Source: Rhodopirellula europaea 6C
Lineage (GTDB): Bacteria > Planctomycetota > Planctomycetia > Pirellulales > Pirellulaceae
Direction: 5' to 3'
Assembly (NCBI RefSeq): GCF_000338295.1
Contig: NZ_ANMO01000094.1
Location: 29,705 to 93,704, forward strand
DNA: 64,000 bases
How positions within the stretch are numbered: position 1 is the first letter of the stretch; each line of letters begins with the position of its first letter. A program made the translations under genes and the position numbers. Shown here in pieces: positions 45,055-55,100 of this stretch. The notes beneath the pieces were generated by a model that saw nothing but the letters and a program-made list of their open reading frames with translations, was not told the origin of the DNA and ran no database searches.

Positions 45055-45840
45055 TCACCCGCGAGGAGTGTCGACTCGAACGATTTCTGCCCCCAGCAAT
45101 TCCACGCAAGACTGAACCAACGGATTGGCTTGTATCTCACGCATTCGTTGCATTCGATTTTTGTTCTTCGGTTTCGCCGCAGCGACCGGTTCGATTTTTT
45201 TGACAGCGGTCGCCTCAAACTGCAAGGTAGCACGCCGGCCAGTCACCCGTGAAAGCGTACGGAGGATTTCCTCCTTGTGCTCAGGCATCTGGCAACGACT
45301 GAACGCCAGCCCAGAGTTGCCGGGAAAGATCAACCGGAGCACACCGGGTTCGGGCGAATCAACGCGTTCAGCGGCCTTTGCCAAAGTCGCCGTCATCGGA
45401 TCCATCTCTTGCAAAACCTGAGACCAACTCGATGTCGCTTCGTCGCCGGAAATCACGGGATAACCGTCGGTGGATGTCGTTGATTCGGTCGCGGTGGCCG
45501 ACTTTTCCGCGCCCTCACTCTGCGGTGGTGTCGCGACAGCAGCGGCAACGCCACTGGATGAAACCGCCTGCGATTGCGTTGCGGGCTGCGAAGATGTCGC
45601 CGCGGCGGGAGCCGAATCGACGGTAGGAGAACCAGACGGAGCCGCCGCAGCGACCGAGGCGGTCGCACTCGTCGCGGCTCGATGATCCCCGGATGGTGCG
45701 GCTGGAGAGTCCACCCGAACCTTCGTGTCTGAACCGACGGCGGGCGAAGCTGAATTGGATGGGCCCGCAGATGGCGGCACTGCAGCCGCACTCGGTGTCG
45801 AGCTAGCTACCGCGGCTCGCTTTTTTTTTCGCCAGCTGAT
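45055..45840 (-). CDS. dnaX: tau-specific C-terminal part of DnaX, in the -1 frame
   Basis: This frame opens right after a TAA at 45841-45843 and runs to the stop at 45055. It joins the gamma frame by a -1 slip at the A9 run. The product has a low-complexity Pro/Ala/Ser linker of about 110 residues, then a folded region like the tau C-terminal domain (LQEMDPMTATLAKAAERVD; VLRLIFPGNSGLAFSR) and a Lys/Arg-rich end. Tau links the clamp loader to the polymerase core and DnaB. With the start at 47009, tau would have about 651 residues. It has no start codon with a ribosome site of its own, so an independent gene is unlikely. Confidence 0.85.
   Translation of the reverse strand: MSWRKKKRAAVASSTPSAAAVPPSAGPSNSASPAVGSDTKVRVDSPAAPSGDHRAATSATASVAAAAPSGSPTVDSAPAAATSSQPATQSQAVSSSGVAAAVATPPQSEGAEKSATATESTTSTDGYPVISGDEATSSWSQVLQEMDPMTATLAKAAERVDSPEPGVLRLIFPGNSGLAFSRCQMPEHKEEILRTLSRVTGRRATLQFEATAVKKIEPVAAAKPKNKNRMQRMREIQANPLVQSCVELLGAEIVRVDTPRG
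45784..45829 (-). promoter_or_regulatory. dnaX frameshift site: A9 run plus stem
   Basis: On the - strand nine A residues (45821-45829) follow a G; gamma is read GAA AAA AAA AGC. Three bases further on, AGCCGC (45812-45817) can pair with GCGGCT (45784-45789), with an inner CTCG/CGAG stem (45799-45802 with 45791-45794). The gamma stop TAG (45807-45809) sits in the loop side. Both frames are open together only from 45840 to 45810, which pins the shift to this site. A9 can act through ribosomal slippage or through slippage of RNA polymerase. Confidence 0.85.
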
Positions 45841-47009
45841 TTACCACCACCAGCTCCCGACGCTGCCGCGGTCAAATCGGAGATCGCTTGCAAATCGGGC
45901 AGATGGCAAACCTGAATGACGGTTGCTTCCAGCAAGACGCGGGCATGAACGCTATGTCGGATCCGCACCAGCGTTTCGTCGACCAAGCCGACAATGGCGA
46001 GCACCGTTTGCAACCCCCAGCGTCCGGCCAGCTCGCCGAGCGAACCGTGCATCGATACAGCCGCGTACCTCATCAACGATGCTTCGCACCCAACGGCGAC
46101 CGCCATCAAATCGCGGAAGTAGCCGAGCATCTGTTCCGCCAGACGCCCCGCGTCGACACCCGCTGCGATGGCTTCGTCAATTTGCGAGAGCGCCGCCGAG
46201 GCATTTCGATCAGCCATCGCCTCTGCCAATCGATGCAGTCGTTGATCGTCGGCCGTCCCCAACATCGTGTGGACATGGTCCGCCGTCAGATGACCATCGC
46301 TAAAACTCAGCACTTGCTCGAGCAGCGACTGGCTATCTCGCATCGACCCAGCAGCGCGACGCGCCAACAACTCCAACGCTTCGTCTTCGACTGTGTTGTC
46401 TTCGGCTTCAACAATTTCACGCAAACGCTGCACGATCTTGTCGCTTTCGACCGGAGCGAAATCGAATCGTTGGCAACGGCTGAGCACGGTGATCGGAATC
46501 TTTTCCGGATCCGTCGTGCAAAAGATAAACTTGACGTGCTCGGGTGGTTCTTCGAGCGTCTTCAGGAGCGCGTTGAACGCGGCTCCCGTCAGCATGTGAA
46601 CCTCGTCGATAATGTAGATCTTGTACCGCGATCGACTGGGGCGGACACCAACGTTGGCTCGCAGCGATCGAATCTCATCGATACCGCGATTGCTGGCACC
46701 GTCGATTTCGATCACATCGACGTCTTCTCCGGAATCGATCGCCTGAGCGACGTCGCTTTCATTGTCCGGATTCGCGGTCGGACCATCGGGGTGATTCAGA
46801 GCTTTGGCAAAGATCCGAGCCGTGCTGGTCTTGCCGACACCGCGAGCCCCCGTGAACAGGTAGGCGTGCCCCACTCGAGAAGTTTCGATCGCGCCCTGCA
46901 AAGCACGGGCGACGTGATCCTGGCCAACAAGTTGCGTGAAGTCCCGTGGCCGATATCGTCTCGCGACAACGACGTAAGAACCGTTGTCCGCAGATTGATC
47001 GTCGCTCAC
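45807..47009 (-). CDS. dnaX: DNA polymerase III gamma subunit (DnaX, zero frame)
   Basis: I chose the GTG at 47009; the longest frame (GTG at 47084) starts inside the SRP RNA and is unlikely. 400 residues, close to E. coli gamma. ARRYRPRDFTQLVGQDHV opens the AAA+ module; Walker A is GARGVGKTS, Walker B/DExH is IIDEVHMLT, the SRC motif is LSRCQRFDF, and the sensor 2 region GSMRDSQSLLEQ and the collar domain follow. Many DnaX proteins have a Cys4 zinc site after Walker A; here that stretch (LNHPDGPTANPDNESD) has no Cys, so the zinc is lost. The reading ends four codons after the A9 run at TAG. Confidence 0.93.
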   Translation of the reverse strand: MSDDQSADNGSYVVVARRYRPRDFTQLVGQDHVARALQGAIETSRVGHAYLFTGARGVGKTSTARIFAKALNHPDGPTANPDNESDVAQAIDSGEDVDVIEIDGASNRGIDEIRSLRANVGVRPSRSRYKIYIIDEVHMLTGAAFNALLKTLEEPPEHVKFIFCTTDPEKIPITVLSRCQRFDFAPVESDKIVQRLREIVEAEDNTVEDEALELLARRAAGSMRDSQSLLEQVLSFSDGHLTADHVHTMLGTADDQRLHRLAEAMADRNASAALSQIDEAIAAGVDAGRLAEQMLGYFRDLMAVAVGCEASLMRYAAVSMHGSLGELAGRWGLQTVLAIVGLVDETLVRIRHSVHARVLLEATVIQVCHLPDLQAISDLTAAASGAGGGKSAGEKKSEPR

Positions 47010-47060
47010 AGATTCACGTGAAGTCGTAGAAACGGGCAGGAAAACGGCTGGCAATTGCGT

Positions 47061-47170
47061 CTGCTCGGTGGCGGCAACCCTCACACAAAGTTACACCGCT
47101 TATGGCTGCTCCAGTTAAGGCCTGACCAGGTTCACGACTCACAGTCGCAAGGGTCGCCACCATCGAGCAG
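47061..47170 (-). ncRNA. ffs: signal recognition particle RNA (small bacterial type)
   Basis: On the - strand the core GGTCAGG...AGCAGCC of SRP domain IV is exact (47105-47130). The ends pair: CTGCTCG (47170-47164) with CGAGCAG (47067-47061), and GGTGGC with GCCACC inside it, giving a long hairpin of about 110 bases. The apical part reads CC-TTAACT-GG in place of the usual GGAA tetraloop. The RNA binds Ffh and FtsY for membrane protein targeting. It lies just upstream of dnaX, as in Bacillus. End positions are set from pairing and are good to a few bases. Confidence 0.9.
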
Positions 47171-47415
47171 ATCGCAGCATCCAGTGTAAGACAAGCATCG
47201 GATTTGCGAAACCCTTCCCGAACTCAGTTTGAGGAAGTTGCTGCGTGATTCGCTTCATCGCATCGATCGCAGTTTTCGGTTACTCTGAACAGCAGCGGTG
47301 GCCGCTATCGGCGATGCTCTGGCCCAGTCTATTCTGCAAACGATTCGTCTATGAATCTTGCGAAATGCTGTCGCTGGAGCGAAATAAGAGCCCACTCGGG
47401 TGAATCTTGTCGGGA

Positions 47416-48102
47416 ATGAAACAGATGGAAAACGGGTTCGAATCCCAAACAGAAATCACCTCCGACCCCATCGACGAGATTGAGTTGGAACCAAGCTGGA
47501 ACGCTTGGCAATCACTCCCGGAGAGATGGCAGCAGAACCACGGGTCGCTGCTAATGGCTTTCGCGACACTCGTTTTCCTGACCGGAATCGGAGTCCTCAC
47601 CTACCGACAAAACCAATTCCGCCCACCAGCTTTTCCCGATGCGTCTAGCATCAACCCTCCCAGCAACGAACAGTTGACCGCCCTGGATCTTGCCAATGGC
47701 GAAGTGTCTCTCCAAGCAGCAAACAGCTCGGCCGACCAAATCATGATCCGCGTGATCGGTGCGATCCCAGGTGACGCATTGGTTTGGCTGGCGATCTACA
47801 ACGCGGAGACTTCATTCAACGACCCGGAAAATGCCTTGGTTGCCGCTCAAGTTCCCGTTCAGCCAAACGGAGTGGCCGCTTGCACGATCCCCATCGAGCA
47901 ACTGCCGACACGATTCGCCATCGCGGCGTTTCATGACACGAACAACGACGGTGCATTGTCACGGAACCAATTCGGCATCCCCGCCGAACGTTACGGATTC
48001 AGCAACGACGCACGTGGCAAGTTCGGACCGCCCGCATTTGAAGAGGCGGTCATCGATCGACCCGCGAATGGCGAAACGCCAATCGAGATTCAAATCTACT
48101 GA
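47416..48102 (+). CDS. membrane-anchored DUF2141 protein
   Basis: I chose the ATG at 47416; a TTG at 47407 and an ATG at 47425 are alternatives. 228 residues. A cytosolic acidic N-terminus of about 40 residues leads to one helix (SLLMAFATLVFLTGIGVLTY, about 44-63). The outer part ends in a DUF2141-type domain: FAIAAFHDTNNDGALSRNQF, FGIPAERYGFSNDARG and FGPPAFEEA (about 173-215). DTNNDG looks like a calcium-binding loop. The function is unknown. It stands alone, divergent from the SRP RNA and convergent with rarD; the 245 bases before it hold the two promoters. Confidence 0.8.
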   Translation: MKQMENGFESQTEITSDPIDEIELEPSWNAWQSLPERWQQNHGSLLMAFATLVFLTGIGVLTYRQNQFRPPAFPDASSINPPSNEQLTALDLANGEVSLQAANSSADQIMIRVIGAIPGDALVWLAIYNAETSFNDPENALVAAQVPVQPNGVAACTIPIEQLPTRFAIAAFHDTNNDGALSRNQFGIPAERYGFSNDARGKFGPPAFEEAVIDRPANGETPIEIQIY

Positions 48103-48110
48103 ACGATGCC

Positions 48111-48133
48111 TTCGGCAAACGTATGTTGCCGAA
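48111..48133. terminator. perfect 8-bp hairpin between convergent genes
   Basis: TTCGGCAA (48111-48118) and TTGCCGAA (48126-48133) pair fully around a seven-base loop. It sits between the DUF2141 gene and rarD, where a shared terminator would be expected. There is no T run on either side, so it may only be an RNA 3'-end stabiliser. Confidence 0.4.
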
Positions 48134-48162
48134 ACGAGCGTCGAATCAGCCGGCATCCTTCT

Positions 48163-49107
48163 TTAGGTGGCTTCTGCAACCAACGGTGGTCGCCTTCGTT
48201 TGAGCTGTGACGCTAGCAGGAAAATCAGCAACCCCGTCCATACGAACACAAAACCAATCTTGCGTGGCAAATCGAGTGTCTCACCAAACAAGACATAGCC
48301 AACCAAGAACTGCAACGTCGGACCGATGTATTGCAGGATCCCCATCAGCGACAAATCCACTCGCTGAACTGCCGCCGCGAAAAACGCCAGCGGTGCGATG
48401 GTGATCAGCCCAGCACCAAGTAGCATCCCAAATTCGGTCGTGGTGCCGGTTTGCATGGTGGACACACCGTCCGCCAAACGCATTCCCAAGTAAATCGCTG
48501 CCGGAACCACAAGCAGTGTGACCTCCACCATCAAACCGAGCAGCACTGGCAGCGAGGCTTTCTTCTTGACCAGCCCGTAGATCGCAAACGAGCTCGCCAT
48601 CGCCATCGAAACCCACGGCAAACCTCCGTTGCCAACCGCCATCACGGATACACCGACTGCTGCGAACCCGACCGCCATCCACTGAGGCCATCGAAGGCGT
48701 TCGCCCAAGACAACGACTCCCAACACCACGTTGAGCAATGGGTTGATGTAGTATCCCAGCGATGCTTCGAGTACCCGATTGTTGTTGACCGCCCATATGA
48801 AAGCCAGCCAATTAATCGCGATCATCACAGCCGCGATGAAGTAAACCGCCCAAACGTTTCGACTGCGCAGTTGTTGGCAGACGGCCTGAAATCCGCCCCA
48901 GCGGCCACGCCACAGCATCACGGGCAGAACCAACCCCAACGTGACAAACGACCATACGATCCGATGGCAAACCAATTCCATCGAGTCGGCATTGCCAATT
49001 TGTCGCCAGTAGATCGGGAACAGCCCCCACATCGTGTGAGCCAACAAGGCGCACACCAATCCGATTTTTAGCTCACCGCTATGCGAATGCTTCGTTGGCT
49101 CAGCCAC
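48163..49107 (-). CDS. rarD: RarD-type EamA transporter
   Basis: 314 residues from a GTG that overlaps the end of the PKS-NRPS gene by eight bases, so translation should be coupled. About ten helices. The RarD opening is clear: GLVCALLAHTMWGLFPIYW (about 16-34), then ELVCHRIVWS, NWLAFIWAVNNNRVLEASLG near 98 and YYINPLLNVVLG. The C-terminal half has LQYIGPTLQFLVGYVLFGE near 262. RarD proteins are inner-membrane drug/metabolite transporters. In this setting it may export the PKS-NRPS product or an intermediate, or supply a precursor. Confidence 0.92.
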   Translation of the reverse strand: MAEPTKHSHSGELKIGLVCALLAHTMWGLFPIYWRQIGNADSMELVCHRIVWSFVTLGLVLPVMLWRGRWGGFQAVCQQLRSRNVWAVYFIAAVMIAINWLAFIWAVNNNRVLEASLGYYINPLLNVVLGVVVLGERLRWPQWMAVGFAAVGVSVMAVGNGGLPWVSMAMASSFAIYGLVKKKASLPVLLGLMVEVTLLVVPAAIYLGMRLADGVSTMQTGTTTEFGMLLGAGLITIAPLAFFAAAVQRVDLSLMGILQYIGPTLQFLVGYVLFGETLDLPRKIGFVFVWTGLLIFLLASQLKRRRPPLVAEAT

Positions 49108-52100
49108 CGGCGTGGCTTACGTTGGAACTCGCTTCACTCGTGACACTGTTTGCATCCAACATTTCGCAAATTGACTGAGCCAATTGCTTGACGTGCGGAT
49201 CCTGCACCATGCTGTGGTGATGACCAGGCGTCGAGATCACATCAACACCTTCGGACAGATGTGACCATCCTCGATCGGCACTGCCTTCGGTTTCAAACGG
49301 CACGTCAGTTGGCCGGAACAGAACGATCCGCGTCTCGATGGGTTGCATCTTGTACTGCGTGGTTAATTTCAGATGGTGGTGGAACAGCGTCTTCAAGTCG
49401 TCAATCGCCCGAGCAGCCACATCGGCGGGTGTGTTTTGGTCAAGCACGCCCAGCTTCTCCGCATGTTGCCACAAGAAAGGCAATTGCTCTTCGCTCGGTA
49501 GTTGCAGCAATTCATCCAACGACAAATCGATGCCGTATTCCAATCCCACGTTGGCTTGGTCTTCGGCGGGAACCAAATCGCTGGCCCCGCTTGGAATGGA
49601 CGAATCCAGCAGGATCAGCCCCTCGACCTCGTTTCCATCGGCGATCAGTTGTTGCGCAACTTCCATCGCAATGACTCCGCCGACCGACCATCCGCCAATC
49701 ACATACGGACCTTCAGGTCGAACCGAGCGAATCGCCTCGACATATTCAGCCGCCATGGCCTGCATCGTCGATGGCAATTCCTCTTTTCCATGCAATCCCC
49801 TCGCACGAATCGCGTACATCGGCTGGTCGTCCGGCAGATGCGCCGCCAGCTCTCGATAGCAAACAACGATACCGCCAGGTGGGTGGACCATGAACAACGG
49901 AGTCCGGTCGCCAGTCACCTTGAGCGGAGCCAGCAATTCGTTCAGTCCATTGTTTCGCAGATTGGATTCGTCCGCATAGAAGTCCACCGACGCCTGTCCA
50001 AATCGCCGCGACAATTCGTTTGGATAGAGCGACGCCAATCGCCCTGCCATGGCAGAAATATCGGCGAGATCAAACAACAATGAAGATGGAACATCAACGC
50101 CCAAGTCTTCGCTCAACCGGTTCGTCAGCATCGCGGCCTGAAGCGAGCTGCCTCCGAATTCAAAGAAGCTTTGATTGATCCCAATCGAGTGCACTCCCAA
50201 AACGTCGGTCCAACGATCCGCGAGGTGTTGTTCCAATTCGGTGCGTGGAGGCTGATGAACCGACAGATCAGATGCATCCGGTGCAAAGTCGGGCAGGGCA
50301 TTTAAATCGACTTTGCCGCTCGCCGTCATCACGAACGAGTCGACTTGCTGCATGTGCGCTGGTCGCTTGTAAGGCGGCAAGTGCTCGGCCAGATGATGCT
50401 GCAGCGACAGCACCACATCATTCCAATTGGCCTGATGAACCACCGCGCCGTTGACATTTGAGTTCGCTATGACATCACCCGAATCTAACTCAACGAACGC
50501 AATTGATTTCGTCGCCGCGGAATCGCCAATTTGGCGGGGCACCACGGCTGCCTGTGCGACCGCAGGATGATCCCGCAAAACGGTTTCGATCTCGGTCGGC
50601 TCAATGCGATAACCACCGACTTTGATCTGCCGATCCATGCGTCCCAGCACTTCGACCAATCCGTCCACTCTTCGGCGTCCTTGATCGCCGGTCAAATAAG
50701 CTCGTCGTCCATCGGGAAGGTTCACGAACCGTTGTTTGGTCAAGGATTCATCGCCGAGATAACCATCAGCCAACCCGGCTCCAACTAAAGTAATTTCACC
50801 GGCAAAGGTGGGTGGAACTTCCAAATGATTTGCATCCACCACAACCACATCGGTGTGATCGGCTGGTAAACCAACCGGGATGCGACGATTCGAATGCACG
50901 TCGCTGATGCGATACGCAGTCGCTTCCACCGCAGCTTCGGTCGGGCCGTAGCAGTTCCAAATCTGGGCTTCGCTGCTTCGGCGAATCAATCGCGGCAAAC
51001 TCTCGGGCATCGACTCGCCACCGATCCACACATGGCGTAGCGAATGGCAGTGAGCGAACTTGCGATGCGATGCAATCAGATCAATCCAAGAAGGCACGCC
51101 GACCAGAACCGTCACCTCATCGCGAATGATTTGCTCCACAATGGAATCAATGTCTGCCACGTGTTCCGCATTGGGCCAAATCACTTCGGCACCTTGCGAG
51201 TAGGCAAACAAGGTCATCCCCAGCCCCGCATCGAACTGATGCGACAACGGCATCAACATTTTGTCAGCGGAATTCAACGGCGTGATCCGACTTCGCCAAC
51301 GCAGGGTATTTGCAATCGCACCGTGCGAAACGATCACGCCCTTTGGCACGCCAGTCGTGCCCGACGTGTAGATCACGTAGGCAGCATCCTCACTTGAGAC
51401 CCTTGGTGACTTCGCATTTCCGTTGGCCGAGGACTTGCCATTCCCGTTGGACGCACCATTTTGCGATCCCGTGAGCTGATCCCAAGTCAAGCTCTCAACC
51501 CCCGGAATCGCTTTGCTGCCGGCTTCATCCACCAGGATTGTCTTGGCGTTTGTTTGCTCGAGCACCAAATCAAGCAACACAGACGGACGAGTCGAATCCA
51601 GTGGCACTGGAACCGCACCAATTTGCTGCAACGACAAGATCAAATCCATCGCCCGCTTGCCAGGTTTGGCAACCACAGGAACAAAATCGCCAAGCCCAAC
51701 ATGATGCGAACGCAAACGGCGAGCAATCAACTCTCGCGTCGCGATTGATCCTGGAACAACCGGTTCGGTGGAGCAAGAAAGCGAAGGGCTGGCCGGCTTC
51801 AACTTCGGTGAACGGAACAAACGATTGAAAGATCGGCGTCCATTGCTACCCGCCGGCGCTCTTTCGCAAGAACCTGATACCGTCGACTGCTCAGTCCGAT
51901 TGGCGGCCTGGGCGATCAGTCCGTTCAGTGTCTTCGGCTCATCCGTCGCCGCACCATTTCGCGATGCCTTCGAATTGGCATCGGGTCTCGCGGAGGCTTT
52001 GACGGCCGTAATCGTCTCGATCGGTGCATCGGGTTTGGCAACCAATTTCCCGAGCAACGAGACGAATTGATCCGCCATCGCTCGCATCGTGTCGGCTTCG

Positions 52101-55100
52101 TACAGATCCTCGCAATAAACAATCATCCCACCGAGATGGTCGCCAGTCATCTCGAAGATGAATTCCAAATCGTAGTGACAAGTTTGGTGCGGTACCGGAT
52201 AGCTTTCCTGCCTCAATCCTCCGATTTCTTTCACCTCGGTCGCGGATGGGAACAAGTAACCGGCTCGTCCCTCCTCTTCCCGGACGTGAGCTTTCTCAAA
52301 CGTGCAAGAAACCTGGATCAGAGGACTGCGTCCCGTGTCGCGAGGTGGATCCACGTCCCGAACGATTTGTGCAAATGGATACTCCTCATGTTGCATCGAA
52401 TCGACTAAACGATCGCCAGCGCGACGCACCAGATCAACAAACGTCGGGTTGTCGGAAACATCCGCGACCAACGGCAGCATGTTCACAAAGAACCCAACGG
52501 TGTCTTCCAAATCCGAATAGGTCCGGCCAGCGAACGGACTGCCGATAACGAACTTGTCTTGGCCGCTTGCTCGCTTCAGCATCACTTGAAGGGCCGCCAT
52601 CACCACTGATGACGATGTCACCTGAGCCTGCTTGGCGACCCGATTGATTGCTGCACCAACCTCTTCGGCACATTCGATCCCAACCACTTTCGCGGATTGA
52701 GTGAACGTGGTTGGACGAATGCGGTCAGTGGGAATTTCCAATACTTTCGGGACGTCGGTCAGCGTGGTCGTCCAGTATTCCTTCAACGACTGACCTCGCG
52801 GCGAATTCAGCAAATGACGCTGTCGCAACACCAGTTCGAAGTAGTCCTTCTCTGGTGGAATGATGGCCGGCGAATCTCCCACCAAATACTGTGGGTAGAA
52901 CTGTTTGATCTCACCAAGAATCAAGATCAGCGACCAGAAGTCGACAACGATGTGATGCGTGGTCGCAACCACCACCCAGTCGTCTTCTGCCAATTGAAAC
53001 ACACGGATTCGCATCATCGGTCCATTCTGCAAGTCGAATGGACGTTGAGTTTCCGCAATCACTGATTGAAGCAGTTCATCTTCCGTGTGCATGCGACCGT
53101 TCGATGTCGACCAGTCCTCGACGACAAACTCAGGTTTCAATTCGTCGTGAACGATCTGCTGCAGTTCACCTGACGAATCAGTGAAAGTCGTTCGCAACGC
53201 GGCATGCCGCTGAACCACGCCCTCGATCGATTTCCGCAACGCGTCGACGTCCAACGTGGATCGCAAACGAGTCGGCAGGAACACGTTGAACGCAGTTCCG
53301 TTTCGATTGCGACGAAACGCGTACCAAAGCCCGGTTTGTTGATCCGACATCGGATAGCGCTGACGATCTTTCATCGCCGGGTCATCAGCAATAGCCTCCT
53401 GAACTCCAGCTCCAACGTGCGTGGACGCACCGGATGCGTCACCGGTTTCCATCGCCAACGATTCGCTGAGCGTGGCAACCAAAGATCGCAGGCTGGACCC
53501 TCGCATCAATGCACCGATTTGGAGCTTCAGCTGCAACTGCCCTTCGATCCAGTTACGAAGCTCAACCGCCATCAAGGAATCCAACCCCATCTCCAACATC
53601 GGCCGGTCCGCATCCAACTCGGCGACGTTGCCACCCAGCAACGAAGCCAGCTTCACCGAAACAACTTCGTGCAGACATCGCTCGCGATCCGCTGCTGGGA
53701 TCTGCCGCAGCGATTCGCCATTGATCGTTTGCTCGGCATCGTTGCCACCGCGAATCAAGTGCGCGAACCGTGGCGAGACATCTTTGGTCAGCCCTAATCC
53801 TCGCCAACGCGACCAATCCATCCGCAGCACACTGCACTGGGTCGCTCCGCGATGCAGCGCACGAGCCAAGCATTCCGTCGCTTCCGTCGACGAGAAATCC
53901 AACACACCCTGCCGTCGAAGACGTTCACTCAGTTCTTCGCGTTCCGCCAAGTAACCGACTTCGCCGAGGTGTCCCCAGTTGATGACGGTCGCGGGAAGAC
54001 CGGAAACTCGACGGTGATGAGCCAATCCGTCCAACAACGCATTCGCGGCGGAATAGTTGGCTTGTCCAGCATGCCCAAACACACTCGACAGCGACGAAAA
54101 CAAAATGAACTGATCCAATACACGATTGCGAGTCGCTTGGTGCAAATTCCATCCGCCCAACACCTTCGGCCACAACACTCGATCGAGAGTCTCACGATCG
54201 AGGTCGACAATCATTTTGTCTTCCAGCACCATTGCCGTGTGCAACACGCCACGCAAAGGCGGCAACTCTTCATCGATGTGATCGAGAGTCCGCTGAATGT
54301 CATCGGGATTGGTGATATCGCATGGCAACACGACAACCTTCGTTCCGCGAGAACGCATCCGTTCGATTGCTGGAACAGCTTCGTCGCGGATCGTTTTGCT
54401 TCGCCCGCTCAAAACCAATGTGCCGGCACCGGATTCGGACATCCAATCCGCCACCCGCAATCCGAATCCGCCCAATCCGCCAGCCAACCAGTACGTGCCA
54501 TCGGCTCGGAACTGATACTCGCCCTCGTCTCGAGCTCGCACTTTTGTGGGTGGAGCGGTGTAGTCGACGATCACCTTGCCGATGTGTTTGGCCTGCTGCA
54601 TAAACCGGAAAGCGGAAGCTGCCTCGCTCGCCTCAAACCGTTTGGGTTCGTGCCCGCGATATACCTTCGAATTGAACTTCTGAACCACCTCGCGCAAACG
54701 CTTGCCCATGCGTGCGGCTTGCTGCTGAAACAGCTGATCCAAATCGATCGCAAAGAACGCGAGGTTGTTGCGTAGCGGGTACATCCCCAAAGATTGATCG
54801 GCGTAGATATCCCGTTTGCCAATCTCCAAGAATCGACCACCAACGCGAAGCAAACTCATCCCGGCGGGAATCGCTTCACCCGGCAGCGAATTGAGAATCG
54901 CATCAATCCCCGGTTCCCCACGAGCCTCAGTCAGATTCGCGATTTCGGAAACGAAGTTCAACGATCGCGAGTCGTGAACGTGTTTGACGCCCATCGATCG
55001 AACATGATCGCGCTTGAGATCGCTTCCCGCGGTTGCGAACACTTCGACGCACAATTCTTGAGCCACCTCGATCGCCGCCAGGCCAACACCGCCGCTGGCC

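Noticed and set aside
45055..45780. A separate gene starting at the GTG at 45780
   Set aside because: There is no ribosome site, the frame is open upstream through the A9 run, and the content is the tau C-terminus; a frameshifted dnaX explains it better.
45888..47021. 377-codon open frame on the + strand opposite dnaX
   Set aside because: It is a mirror of dnaX codon structure; it has no domain, no ribosome site and Arg/His-rich composition.
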